DNA of 64,000 bases from Comamonas terrigena NBRC 13299 (GTDB taxonomy: Bacteria > Pseudomonadota > Gammaproteobacteria > Burkholderiales > Burkholderiaceae_C): positions 2,065,001-2,129,000 of the forward strand of contig NZ_AP019749.1 of NCBI RefSeq assembly GCF_006740045.1, written 5' to 3'. Both the position numbers and the translations under genes were made by a program. The notes under the pieces were generated by a model. That model worked only from the letters and a program-made list of their open reading frames with translations, did not search any database and was not told the origin of the DNA. Of this stretch, positions 55,615 through 64,000 are shown one piece after another; the first letter of the stretch is position 1, and each line of letters starts with the position of its first letter.

Positions 55615-56835
55615 ATGGACATGACCCCGCACTTCCCCATCTACCTTGACTACGGCGCCACCACGCCTGTGGATCCCCGCGTCGTGGACGCCATGATCCC
55701 GTGGCTGCGCGAGCATTTCGGCAACGCTGCCTCGCGCAGCCATGCCTGGGGTTGGGAGGCGGAGGAAGCCATCGAGAAGGCGCGCCAGCAAGTTGCAGAC
55801 CTGATTGGCGCCGATCCGCGTGAAATCGTCTGGACCAGCGGTGCCACGGAATCCGACAACCTGGCCATCAAGGGCGCGGCCCAGTTCTACAAGGGCAAGG
55901 GCAAGCACCTGATCACCGTGAAGACCGAGCACAAGGCTGTGCTGGACACCATGCGTGAGCTGGAGCGCCAGGGCTTTGAAGTGACCTACCTGGATGTACA
56001 GGAAAACGGTCTGCTGGATCTGGAAGTCTTCAAGGCCGCCATCCGCCCCGACACCATCCTGGTGAGCGTGATGGCCGTGAACAACGAGATCGGCGTGATC
56101 CAGGACCTGAACACCATTGGCGGGATCTGCCGTGAGAAGGGCATCATCTTCCACGTGGATGCTGCACAGGCCACGGGCAAGATGCCGCTGGACATGCAGA
56201 CCATGCCCATCGACCTGATGAGCCTGGCTTCGCACAAGACCTACGGCCCCAAGGGCATCGGCGCTCTGTATGTGCGCCGCAAGCCGCGCATCCGCCTGGA
56301 AGCGCAGATGCATGGTGGTGGCCATGAGCGCGGCATGCGCTCGGGCACGCTGCCCACCCACCAGATCGTGGGCATGGGCGAGGCCTTCCGCATCGCCAAG
56401 GACGAAATGGCACAGGACCTGGAGCACGCCAAGCGCCTGCAGCAGCGTCTGCTCGACGGCCTCAAGGATGTGGAGCAGGTCTTCGTGAACGGCGATCTGG
56501 AGCACCGCGTGCCCCACAACATGAACATCAGCTTCAACTACGTCGAAGGCGAGTCGCTGATCATGGGGATCAAGGGCCTGGCGGTGTCGTCGGGTTCGGC
56601 CTGCACCTCTGCCAGCCTGGAGCCCAGCTACGTGCTGCGTGCCCTGGGTCGCAGCGATGAACTGGCGCACAGCAGCCTGCGTATGACGATCGGCCGTTTC
56701 ACCACGGAAGAGGAGATCGACTATGCCATCAGCACCATCCGCATCAACGTGGAAAAGCTGCGTGAACTCAGCCCCCTGTGGGAAATGTTCAAGGATGGCG
56801 TCGATCTGAGCACCATCCAGTGGGCCGCGCACTGA
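55615..56835 (+). CDS. iscS: Cysteine desulfurase IscS
   Basis: 406 residues from ATG 55615. PLP lysine in SHKTYGPKG, mobile sulfur-carrying cysteine loop [14 protein letters not shown], start [13 protein letters not shown]. Supplies sulfur from cysteine to IscU. Second gene of the isc operon. Confidence 0.97.
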   Translation: MDMTPHFPIYLDYGATTPVDPRVVDAMIPWLREHFGNAASRSHAWGWEAEEAIEKARQQVADLIGADPREIVWTSGATESDNLAIKGAAQFYKGKGKHLITVKTEHKAVLDTMRELERQGFEVTYLDVQENGLLDLEVFKAAIRPDTILVSVMAVNNEIGVIQDLNTIGGICREKGIIFHVDAAQATGKMPLDMQTMPIDLMSLASHKTYGPKGIGALYVRRKPRIRLEAQMHGGGHERGMRSGTLPTHQIVGMGEAFRIAKDEMAQDLEHAKRLQQRLLDGLKDVEQVFVNGDLEHRVPHNMNISFNYVEGESLIMGIKGLAVSSGSACTSASLEPSYVLRALGRSDELAHSSLRMTIGRFTTEEEIDYAISTIRINVEKLRELSPLWEMFKDGVDLSTIQWAAH

Positions 56836-56884
56836 AGCGTCGCCAGCAGCACAGCACATACTGAAAATTCAAGAGGTAGACACC

Positions 56885-57283
56885 ATGGCTTACTCTGACA
56901 AAGTTATTGACCACTATGAAAATCCCCGCAACGTGGGCTCCTTCGACAAGGGCGACGATTCGGTGGGTACCGGCATGGTGGGCGCTCCGGCCTGCGGCGA
57001 CGTGATGAAGCTGCAGATCAAGGTCAATCCTTCGACCGGCGTGATCGAAGACGCACGCTTCAAGACCTACGGCTGCGGCTCGGCGATTGCCTCGTCGTCG
57101 CTGGTGACCGAATGGGTCAAGGGCAAGACGCTGGACGAAGCGGCTGCGCTGAAGAACAGCCAGATCGCTGAAGAACTGGCACTGCCGCCCGTGAAGGTGC
57201 ACTGCTCCATCCTGGCAGAAGACGCCATCAAGGCAGCGGTCAACGACTACCGCACCAAGCACACTGCCACTGCGGAAGCCTGA
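56885..57283 (+). CDS. iscU: Fe-S scaffold protein IscU
   Basis: 132 residues with the three cluster ligands in [14 protein letters not shown] and [10 protein letters not shown], plus the LPPVKVHC HscA-recognition motif. Builds 2Fe-2S clusters for transfer. Confidence 0.98.
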   Translation: MAYSDKVIDHYENPRNVGSFDKGDDSVGTGMVGAPACGDVMKLQIKVNPSTGVIEDARFKTYGCGSAIASSSLVTEWVKGKTLDEAAALKNSQIAEELALPPVKVHCSILAEDAIKAAVNDYRTKHTATAEA

Positions 57284-57284
57284 A

Positions 57285-57608
57285 ATGGCCATCACGCTGA
57301 CAGAAGCGGCCGCACGCCATGTGGGGCGTTATCTGACGCGCCGCGGCAAGGGCATCGGCGTCCGCCTGGGGGTCAAGACCACGGGCTGCTCCGGCTTGGC
57401 CTACAAGCTGGAGTATGTGGACGGCGTGGAGGCCGAGGACATCGTGTTCGAAAGCCACGGCGTCAAGGTGCTGATCGATCCCAAGAGTCTGGCGTACATC
57501 GACGGAACCGAGCTGGATTTCGTGCGCGAAGGTCTGAACGAAGGCTTCAAGTTCCACAACCCCAACGAACGTGATCGTTGCGGCTGTGGCGAGAGCTTCC
57601 GCATCTGA
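57285..57608 (+). CDS. iscA: A-type Fe-S carrier IscA
   Basis: 107 residues with the conserved cysteines in [10 protein letters not shown] and the C-terminal RCGCGESF motif. Transfers Fe-S clusters to targets. One base separates it from iscU. Confidence 0.97.
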   Translation: MAITLTEAAARHVGRYLTRRGKGIGVRLGVKTTGCSGLAYKLEYVDGVEAEDIVFESHGVKVLIDPKSLAYIDGTELDFVREGLNEGFKFHNPNERDRCGCGESFRI

Positions 57609-57687
57609 CGCGCTGTGAACGGCCTGCAGGCAGGCCGCCCATTCCTCCAAACCGCCACCGCAGCCGTGCTGGCGGTTTTTTATCGAC

Positions 57688-58206
57688 ATGAATCTGCAGT
57701 CTGACGATTTTGAACTGATGGGCCTGCCGCGCCAGTTTGCCCTGGATCGTGCACAACTGGATGCGCGCTGGAAGGAACTGCAAAAGCAGGCACACCCGGA
57801 CCGCTTTGCGGCCGAGGGCGCGGTGGCGCAGCGCGTGGCCATGCAATGGTCGGTGCGCATCAACGAGGCCTACCAACGCCTGAAGCAGCCACTCAAGCGT
57901 GCGGCCTATCTGTGCGAGTTGCTGGGCGCGCCGGTGCGTGCGGAAGACAACACCGCCATGCCGACGGCTTTTCTGATGCAGCAGATGGAATGGCGTGAAG
58001 CTCTGGATGATGCGGCCACGGAGGCGGACATCGACCGCCTGGAGCAGGAAGTGGCCGACTCCAAACGCGCCATGCTCCAGCGGTGCGAGCAATTGCTGGT
58101 GTCTCCCGAGGGAGCACAAAAAGCCGTGCAGGAGGTGAGATCCCTCATGTTCGTTGAGCGCTTTGCCCAGGACATCGATCGCCGCCGCGATCAACTGGGA
58201 CAATAG
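57688..58206 (+). CDS. hscB: J-domain co-chaperone HscB
   Basis: 172 residues: an N-terminal J domain with the HPD motif ([10 protein letters not shown]) and a C-terminal three-helix bundle that binds IscU. Stimulates HscA ATPase during cluster transfer. Confidence 0.96.
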   Translation: MNLQSDDFELMGLPRQFALDRAQLDARWKELQKQAHPDRFAAEGAVAQRVAMQWSVRINEAYQRLKQPLKRAAYLCELLGAPVRAEDNTAMPTAFLMQQMEWREALDDAATEADIDRLEQEVADSKRAMLQRCEQLLVSPEGAQKAVQEVRSLMFVERFAQDIDRRRDQLGQ

Positions 58207-58304
58207 GCTTCCTTCTTTTGTCGCAGCGCTGCAAGCGCGCTGCACATCTCTGTGGGGCAAGGGGGCACGCCGTGCCTGCCTTCCCTTGTGATTGCGAAGA
58301 ATCC

Positions 58305-60173
58305 ATGGCGTTACTGCAAATTTCTGAACCCGGCCAGTCTCCTGATCCGCACCAGCGGCGCATCGCCGTGGGCATTGACCTGGGAACCACCCATTCGCTG
58401 GTGGCTTCGGTGCGCAATGGCGTGGCCGAATGCCTGCCGGATATGCAGGGTCGTGTGCTGCTGCCTTCGGTGGTGCGCTATGCGCCCGAAGGCAAACGCC
58501 AGATCGGTTATGAGGCCCGGGGCCATGAGGTGGAAGACGCTGCCAACACCATCGTGTCGGTCAAGCGCTTCATGGGCCGCGGCCTGGCGGACATCGCCAA
58601 CGCCGCACAGCTGCCCTATGTGCTGGAGCAGCCCGAAGACCAGGGCATGGTGGCCCTGTCGACACGGGCAGGCCGCAAGAGCCCGGTGGAGATCAGTGCC
58701 GAGATACTGGCCACCTTGCGCTACCGTGCCGAAGACAGTTTTGACAACGATCTGTACGGCGCGGTGATCACCGTGCCGGCCTATTTTGACGATGCCCAGC
58801 GCCAGGCGACCAAGGATGCCGCCCAACTGGCAGGCATCAACCTGCTGCGCCTGATCAACGAACCCACGGCGGCGGCCATTGCCTATGGCCTGGACAATGC
58901 CAGCGAAGGCGTTTACGCCGTCTACGACCTGGGGGGCGGCACGTTCGACATTTCCGTGCTGCGTCTGACGCAAGGGGTGTTCGAGGTGATTGCCACCGGT
59001 GGCGATTCTGCCTTGGGCGGTGACGACTACGACGCTGCGCTGGTGCAGTGGGTGCTGGAACGTACCCCGGTGCAGCCCGCCCACGGCGAAGACCGTGCAG
59101 CCCTGCGTGTGGCAGCCCGGGCGTGCAAGGAAGCCCTGACAGACGCAGACAGCGCCGCATTTGCAGCCACGCTGTCGGGGGGGGCGCAGATCGCCTTGGA
59201 GGTGACACGCGCCGATTTCGATGCCGCCACTGCACACCTGACCAAGCGTTCGCTGGCCGCCGTGCGCCGCGCCTTGAAGGACGCGGAACTGGTGGTCGAG
59301 GATGTCCAGGGGGTGGTGATGGTGGGGGGCTCCACCCGCATGCCCCAGGTGCAGCAGGCGGTGGGCGCTTATTTCAACCAGACGCCGCTGACCAACCTGA
59401 ATCCGGATGAGGTGGTGGCGCTGGGCGCCGCCATCCAGGCCAACCAGCTGGCAGGCAACAACAGTGCCGGCGATCTGCTGCTGCTGGACGTGATTCCGCT
59501 GTCGCTGGGGGTGGAAACCATGGGCGGGCTGGTGGAGCGCATCGTGGCGCGCAACGAAACCATTCCCTCGGCCCGTGCGCAGGACTTCACCACCTACAAG
59601 GATGGTCAGACCGCCATGGCCATCCATGTGGTGCAAGGGGAGCGCGATCTGGTGGCCGACTGCCGCAGCCTGGCGCGTTTCGAGCTGCGTGGCATTCCGC
59701 CGATGGCGGCCGGTGCGGCGCGCATCCGCGTGACGTTCACGGTGGATGCCGATGGTCTGCTGTCGGTCAGCGCCAAGGAACAGCTCAGTGGTGTGGAAGC
59801 GCACATCGACGTCAAGCCGTCCTACGGCCTGTCGGATGCCCAGGTGGCCCAGATGCTGCAGGATGGCTTCAACACTGCTCAGGAAGACATGAAGGCCCGT
59901 GCGCTGGTGGAAGCCCGCGTGGACGCCGACCGCATGCTGCTGGCCACGCACAGTGCGCTGGCCGCCGATGGCGATGTGCTCAGCGCTGCCCAGCGTGCCG
60001 AGATCGACCAGTTGATGGACGCTTTGAGCCAGGCCAAGGGCTCGGACGATGTGGCCGTGGTGGAAGCCGCCACGCAGGCGCTGGCCAAGGGCACGGAAGC
60101 CTTTGCCGCCGAGCGCATGAACCGTGGCATCCGCGAAGCCCTGGCTGGCAAGAACGTGCAATCCATTTCCTAA
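58305..60173 (+). CDS. hscA: Hsp70-type chaperone HscA
   Basis: 622 residues from ATG 58305. Hsp70 signatures [20 protein letters not shown] and [13 protein letters not shown] are present, with a substrate-binding domain and C-terminal lid. Releases clusters from IscU. About 100 bases separate it from hscB. Confidence 0.97.
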   Translation: MALLQISEPGQSPDPHQRRIAVGIDLGTTHSLVASVRNGVAECLPDMQGRVLLPSVVRYAPEGKRQIGYEARGHEVEDAANTIVSVKRFMGRGLADIANAAQLPYVLEQPEDQGMVALSTRAGRKSPVEISAEILATLRYRAEDSFDNDLYGAVITVPAYFDDAQRQATKDAAQLAGINLLRLINEPTAAAIAYGLDNASEGVYAVYDLGGGTFDISVLRLTQGVFEVIATGGDSALGGDDYDAALVQWVLERTPVQPAHGEDRAALRVAARACKEALTDADSAAFAATLSGGAQIALEVTRADFDAATAHLTKRSLAAVRRALKDAELVVEDVQGVVMVGGSTRMPQVQQAVGAYFNQTPLTNLNPDEVVALGAAIQANQLAGNNSAGDLLLLDVIPLSLGVETMGGLVERIVARNETIPSARAQDFTTYKDGQTAMAIHVVQGERDLVADCRSLARFELRGIPPMAAGAARIRVTFTVDADGLLSVSAKEQLSGVEAHIDVKPSYGLSDAQVAQMLQDGFNTAQEDMKARALVEARVDADRMLLATHSALAADGDVLSAAQRAEIDQLMDALSQAKGSDDVAVVEAATQALAKGTEAFAAERMNRGIREALAGKNVQSIS

Positions 60174-60184
60174 AATCTGACCCC

Positions 60185-60523
60185 ATGCCTGTTATCAAAA
60201 TTCTTCCCCATCCCGAATACTGTCCTCAAGGCGCCCAGGTGGAGGCGCCTGCTGGTACCTCCATCTGCGAAGCCCTGCTGGACAACGGCATCAAGATCGA
60301 GCATGCCTGCGACATGAGCTGCGCCTGCACCACCTGCCACGTGATCGTGCGTGCGGGTGGGGCGTCGCTGAATGAAGCCGAGGAGGAAGAGGAAGACCTG
60401 CTGGACCGCGCCTGGGGCCTGGAGCCACAATCACGCCTGTCCTGCCAGGCCATCCTGGCGCAGCAGGACGTGACGGTGGAGATTCCCAAGTACTCCATCA
60501 ACCACGCCAAGGAAAACCACTGA
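60185..60523 (+). CDS. fdx: ISC-type 2Fe-2S ferredoxin
   Basis: 112 residues with adrenodoxin-like ligands in ACDMSCACTTCHV and LSCQA. Supplies electrons for cluster assembly. Closes the isc operon; no iscX follows. Confidence 0.97.
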   Translation: MPVIKILPHPEYCPQGAQVEAPAGTSICEALLDNGIKIEHACDMSCACTTCHVIVRAGGASLNEAEEEEEDLLDRAWGLEPQSRLSCQAILAQQDVTVEIPKYSINHAKENH

Positions 60524-60524
60524 T

Positions 60525-61259
60525 ATGTCACGGCTGATCGTTCTCGATACGGAAACCACGGGTCTGTCGGCCGTCGACGGCGACCGCATCGTGGAGCTGG
60601 GGTGCGTGGAGCTGGTGAACCGCAAGCTCACCGGCAACAACCTGCACCTGTACTTCAATCCCGAGCGCGACAGCCATGAGGAGGCCTTGCGCGTTCACGG
60701 CCTGACCACCGAGTTCCTGCGTGACAAGCCCAAGTTCGCCGAGAAGGCGCAGGACATCCTGGCCTATCTGCAGGACGCCGAGCTCATCATCCACAACGCG
60801 CCGTTCGACGTCGGTTTCCTGAACAAGGAGTTCGATCGCCTGGGGCTGAAGCCGCTCAAGAGCTATGTCAGCGCCGTCACCGACACGCTGGCGATGGCCA
60901 AGGAGCTGTTCCCCGGCAAGCGCAATTCGCTGGATGCGCTGTGCGACCGCCTGGAAGTGGACAACAGCGGACGCACCTTGCACGGCGCCTTGCTGGATGC
61001 GGAGTTGCTGGCCGACGTCTACATCAACATGACCCGCGGGCAGGATGCGCTGCTGATCATGGAAGACGAGGCCCCTTCGGCTTCCCAGGTGAATACAGAG
61101 CTTGGCAGCCAGCAGCGTGTGGACCTGTCCCGCATTGCGCTGCAGGTGCTGCGCGCCAATGAGCAGGAGCTGGCCAGCCATGAGGCGGTGCTGGCCGAGT
61201 TGGACAAGTCCAGCGACGGCAAGACCATCTGGCGCACTGCGGAGCAGGCCGCCGCCTGA
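60525..61259 (+). CDS. dnaQ: DNA polymerase III epsilon subunit (proofreading exonuclease)
   Basis: 244 residues with DEDDh exonuclease motifs LDTETTGL, HNAPFDVGFLNKE and HGALLDAELLADVY, and the C-terminal alpha-subunit-binding region. Starts one base after the fdx stop, so it is very likely transcribed with the isc operon in this lineage. Confidence 0.95.
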   Translation: MSRLIVLDTETTGLSAVDGDRIVELGCVELVNRKLTGNNLHLYFNPERDSHEEALRVHGLTTEFLRDKPKFAEKAQDILAYLQDAELIIHNAPFDVGFLNKEFDRLGLKPLKSYVSAVTDTLAMAKELFPGKRNSLDALCDRLEVDNSGRTLHGALLDAELLADVYINMTRGQDALLIMEDEAPSASQVNTELGSQQRVDLSRIALQVLRANEQELASHEAVLAELDKSSDGKTIWRTAEQAAA

Positions 61260-61380
61260 TGCACACTGCGGTGTGCTGCCCGCGCGGGGTAGCATGCCGT
61301 GCCGCCATCGGCGTCAAATACCGCTGCTGCGCGTAGGCGTTCGCGGCAAAGCGTCCCAGGCAGGCTAGGATGCGGGGCTT

Positions 61381-62610
61381 ATGACCGATACCCGCTCCCG
61401 CGATCTCATCACCCAGATCGTTCACCACCCCTACGTTCCCCCGGCCGATTTTGTCGCCCCCCAGCCGCCGGTGCACAAAGGCTCCACGGTGCTGTTCCCC
61501 AATGTGGCGGCCATGCGCGAGCGCCGCTGGCTGGACAAGAGCAGCTACACCTACGGCCTGCACGGCACACCCACCACCTACCAGCTGGAAGAGCGCCTGT
61601 GCGCACTGGAAGGCGGCTTGCAGTGTCTGTTGGTGCCCAGCGGCCTGTCGGCGCTGACCACGGTGTCGCTCGCGTTGCTGAATGCTGGCGATGAAGTGCT
61701 GGTGCCTGACAACGCCTACGGTCCCAACAAGGATTTCACCGAGATCGAGCTCAAGCGCCTGGGCATAGCCCATGCGTTCTACGATGCCATGAACCTGGCC
61801 GATCTGGAGGCCAAGATCACGCCCGCCACCAAGCTGGTGTGGCTGGAAGCACCCGGCTCGGTGAGCATGGAATTTCCGGATCTGGCGGCCTTGGTGCGCC
61901 TGTGCCGCGAACGCGGCGTGAAGACGGTGCTGGACAACACCTGGGGTGCGGGCCTGGCCTTCCGGCCCTTCGACCTGCTGGCCGACGGCGGCAGCCTGGG
62001 GGTGGACATCACGGCCCATGCGCTGACCAAATACCCCAGCGGCGGAGGCGATGTGCTGATGGGCAGCATCATCACCCGCGATGCCAATCTGCACATGCGC
62101 ATCAAGCTCACCCATATGCGTCTGGGCATTGGCATTGGTGCCAACGATGCGGAACTGCTGCTGCGCTCTCTGCCCAGCGTGGGTCTGCGTTACCAGGCCC
62201 ACGATGTGGCGGCGCGCGATCTGGCGCGGTGGCTGGGCCAGCAGCCGGCCGTGGTGCAGGTGCTGCACCCGGCGCTGGAAGAGGCTCCGGGCCATGTGCA
62301 CTGGAAGGCGCTGTGCGGAGCCGCCCACGGCGGCCAAGGTGCCGCAGCAGGCCTGTTCAGCGTGGTGATCGACCCCAAGTACGGGCAGGACGCCGTGGAC
62401 CGTTTCTGCGACAGCCTGCAGCTTTTCAAGCTGGGTTACAGCTGGGGCGGCCCCATCAGTCTGGTGGTGCCCTATGACATCGAGCGCATGCGCAGCCAGC
62501 CGCATGCGCAGCTCAAGACCGGGACCGTCGTGCGCTTTTCGATCGGTCTGGAGCAGGTCGACGACCTGCGTGCCGACCTGGCGCAGGCGCTGTCTCAGGC
62601 GTTTGCCTGA
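61381..62610 (+). CDS. metC: Cystathionine beta-lyase
   Basis: 409 residues of the Cys/Met-metabolism PLP family. The PLP lysine is in HALTKYPSGGGDVLMG; SSYTYGLHGTPTTYQLEERL and LVWLEAPGS are family motifs. The bacterial MetC type is favoured over cystathionine gamma-synthase by the sequence around the active site. It makes homocysteine for methionine synthesis. Confidence 0.88.
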   Translation: MTDTRSRDLITQIVHHPYVPPADFVAPQPPVHKGSTVLFPNVAAMRERRWLDKSSYTYGLHGTPTTYQLEERLCALEGGLQCLLVPSGLSALTTVSLALLNAGDEVLVPDNAYGPNKDFTEIELKRLGIAHAFYDAMNLADLEAKITPATKLVWLEAPGSVSMEFPDLAALVRLCRERGVKTVLDNTWGAGLAFRPFDLLADGGSLGVDITAHALTKYPSGGGDVLMGSIITRDANLHMRIKLTHMRLGIGIGANDAELLLRSLPSVGLRYQAHDVAARDLARWLGQQPAVVQVLHPALEEAPGHVHWKALCGAAHGGQGAAAGLFSVVIDPKYGQDAVDRFCDSLQLFKLGYSWGGPISLVVPYDIERMRSQPHAQLKTGTVVRFSIGLEQVDDLRADLAQALSQAFA

Positions 62611-62628
62611 TTGCACTGAGCGTGCGCC

Positions 62629-62662
62629 GCAAAAAAAGCCGGGCATTGCCCGGCTTTTTTGT
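62629..62662. terminator. Bidirectional terminator between metC and the permease
   Basis: Stem AAAGCCGGGC/GCCCGGCTTT around ATT, A-run before and T-run after, serving both convergent genes. Confidence 0.92.
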
Positions 62663-62682
62663 GGTCGCTGTCCGTGCCGTGT

Positions 62683-64000
62683 TCAGCGGCTGCCGGAGAG
62701 GTCCATTTCTTCGTAGCGCACGATGCGGGTGCCTTTGGCCCATTTGTAGCCGAACCAGATCAGCAGAAACAGCGGCAGGCCGATGTAGGTAGCGATGACG
62801 CCGGTCCAGTCGATGCTGTCCTTGGTGAAGGCTTCGTAGTTCTGGCCCAGGGTGATGACCAGGCACAGCACAAAGGCAAAGATGGGGCCGAAGGGAAAGG
62901 CTGCTGCGCGGTAGGGTAGCTGGTCCAGCTGGTAGCCCTGTGCTTCGCAGCCTTTGCGGAAGCGGTAATGGCTGATGGCAATGCCCAGCCAGGCCACAAA
63001 ACCGCACATGCCCGACAGGTTCAGCAGCCAGATGTAGACCGCTTGCGGGCTGAAGATATTGGTCAGAAAGCACAGCGCGGCGACCACGGTGGTGGCGACC
63101 AGGGCCATGATCGGCACACCGCGGGCATTGACGTGGGCAAACAAGCGGGGCGCCATGCCTTGCTGGGCCAGCGCATACAGCATGCGGGTGGAGGCATACA
63201 TGCCCGAGTTGCCGGCCGACAGCACCGATGTCAGCACCACGGCATTCATCACGGCCGCGGCACCCAGCAGGCCGGCGCGTTCAAACACCAGGGTGAAGGG
63301 GCTGACGCTGATGTCGCCCACATCGTTCTTCAGCAGTTGCGGATCGGTATAGGGGATCAGCAGGCCGATGATCAGGATGGAGAACACATAGAACAGCAGG
63401 ATCCGCCAGAACACCTTGCGCACGGCGCGGGGCACGTTCCTGGCCGGGTCTTCGGATTCGCCGGCGGCAATGCCGATCAGCTCCGTCCCCTGGAAGGAAA
63501 AGCCCACAATCATGGCCACACCGATCAGCGCGGCAAAACCGCCGGCGAACGGCGCATCTCCGGCGCTGAAGTTGGCGATATTGCCCCACAGGCCTTCGGG
63601 CGCACCGCCTTGCAGGATGCCCAGGATCATCAGCAGGCCCACCGCAATGAAGACCAGCACCGTGGTCACCTTGATGGCGGCAAACCAGAATTCCGACTCG
63701 CCGAAGCCCTTGGCCGACAGGGCGTTGAGCCCCACCATCAGGGCCAGAAACAGTGCGCTCCACAGCACGCCGTTGCTCTCCGGGAACCAGTAGGCCATCA
63801 CCAGCTGGGCGGCCACCAGGTCCACGGCAATCGTCACGGCCCAGTTGTACCAGTAGTTCCAGCCCAGGGCGAAGCCAAAGCCTTCGTCCACATACTTGGC
63901 GCCATAGGTGGCGAACGAGCCGGAGACTGGCAGGTGCGAGGCCATCTCGCCCAGGCTGGTCATCAGGAAGTAGACCATCAGACCGACGACCATATAGGCC
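62683..64000 (-). CDS. Amino acid permease (APC family, LysP-like), 5' end outside window
   Basis: The frame is open from 64000 to the stop at 62683 (439 codons). At least ten hydrophobic segments and the APC signature GWNYWYNWAVTIAVDL, ASHLPVSGSFATYG and GFSFQGTELIGIAAGESEDP place it among basic/aromatic amino acid permeases, closest in pattern to lysine permease. The N-terminus lies beyond the window edge. Confidence 0.9.
   Translation of the reverse strand, partial: AYMVVGLMVYFLMTSLGEMASHLPVSGSFATYGAKYVDEGFGFALGWNYWYNWAVTIAVDLVAAQLVMAYWFPESNGVLWSALFLALMVGLNALSAKGFGESEFWFAAIKVTTVLVFIAVGLLMILGILQGGAPEGLWGNIANFSAGDAPFAGGFAALIGVAMIVGFSFQGTELIGIAAGESEDPARNVPRAVRKVFWRILLFYVFSILIIGLLIPYTDPQLLKNDVGDISVSPFTLVFERAGLLGAAAVMNAVVLTSVLSAGNSGMYASTRMLYALAQQGMAPRLFAHVNARGVPIMALVATTVVAALCFLTNIFSPQAVYIWLLNLSGMCGFVAWLGIAISHYRFRKGCEAQGYQLDQLPYRAAAFPFGPIFAFVLCLVITLGQNYEAFTKDSIDWTGVIATYIGLPLFLLIWFGYKWAKGTRIVRYEEMDLSGSR

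Overview
The window looks like the chromosome of a Comamonadaceae-type betaproteobacterium (Comamonas or a close relative; this is inference). The evidence is the high GC content, the block gyrA-serC-pheA-tyrA-aroA/cmk-rpsA-ihfB-lapAB with aroA fused to cmk, a tmRNA whose tag reads ANDERFALAA, and a complete isc operon. Most of the sequence is ordinary core genome interrupted by one large accessory block.

Left core (1-14848): a minus-strand superoperon runs from gyrA down to lapB. It covers DNA topology, serine and aromatic amino acid synthesis, CMP kinase, ribosomal protein S1, IHF-beta and envelope assembly. On the plus strand follow an OmpA-family protein, ubiG, gph and ssrA (tmRNA).

Accessory island (14814-40127, about 25.3 kb): a defective lambda-like prophage is integrated in the 3' end of ssrA. 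It is bounded by a 29-bp direct repeat with one mismatch, and tandem 11-bp arm-type sites lie inside both ends. Left to right it carries an EAL phosphodiesterase as cargo; integrase (broken by an in-frame TAG) and excisionase; a long leftward early region (SPFH lipoprotein, an H-NS C-terminal domain, YqaJ exonuclease, RecT, many small genes, a second GGDEF cargo gene flanked by repeats, Q/P/G-rich microproteins, H-NS); an OL-like operator pair, a secreted protein, a CI-type repressor and OR-like operators; a frameshifted Cro-like gene; a short rightward operon interrupted by three antisense small-gene cassettes sharing a repeated leader (one encodes a SinR/Cas2-like protein); a deletion scar joining a CII-like start to a tail-fibre end; a lysis cassette (holin-like, SAR endolysin, Rz/Rz1); an AT-rich autotransporter; and a small gene under a LexA-type box. 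Head, packaging, most tail genes and replication genes are missing, so it cannot be an autonomous phage. What remains (immunity, recombination, lysis, c-di-GMP enzymes, a surface autotransporter) suggests a domesticated element that alters surface or signalling traits.

Right core (40128-64000): an MCP-cheW pair, a YgiQ radical SAM protein, a PAS-GGDEF-EAL protein, a second MCP, a CoA-transferase family protein, an aromatic aminotransferase, uvrB, the operon iscR-iscS-iscU-iscA-hscB-hscA-fdx with dnaQ immediately behind it, a cystathionine beta-lyase and a window-truncated amino acid permease.
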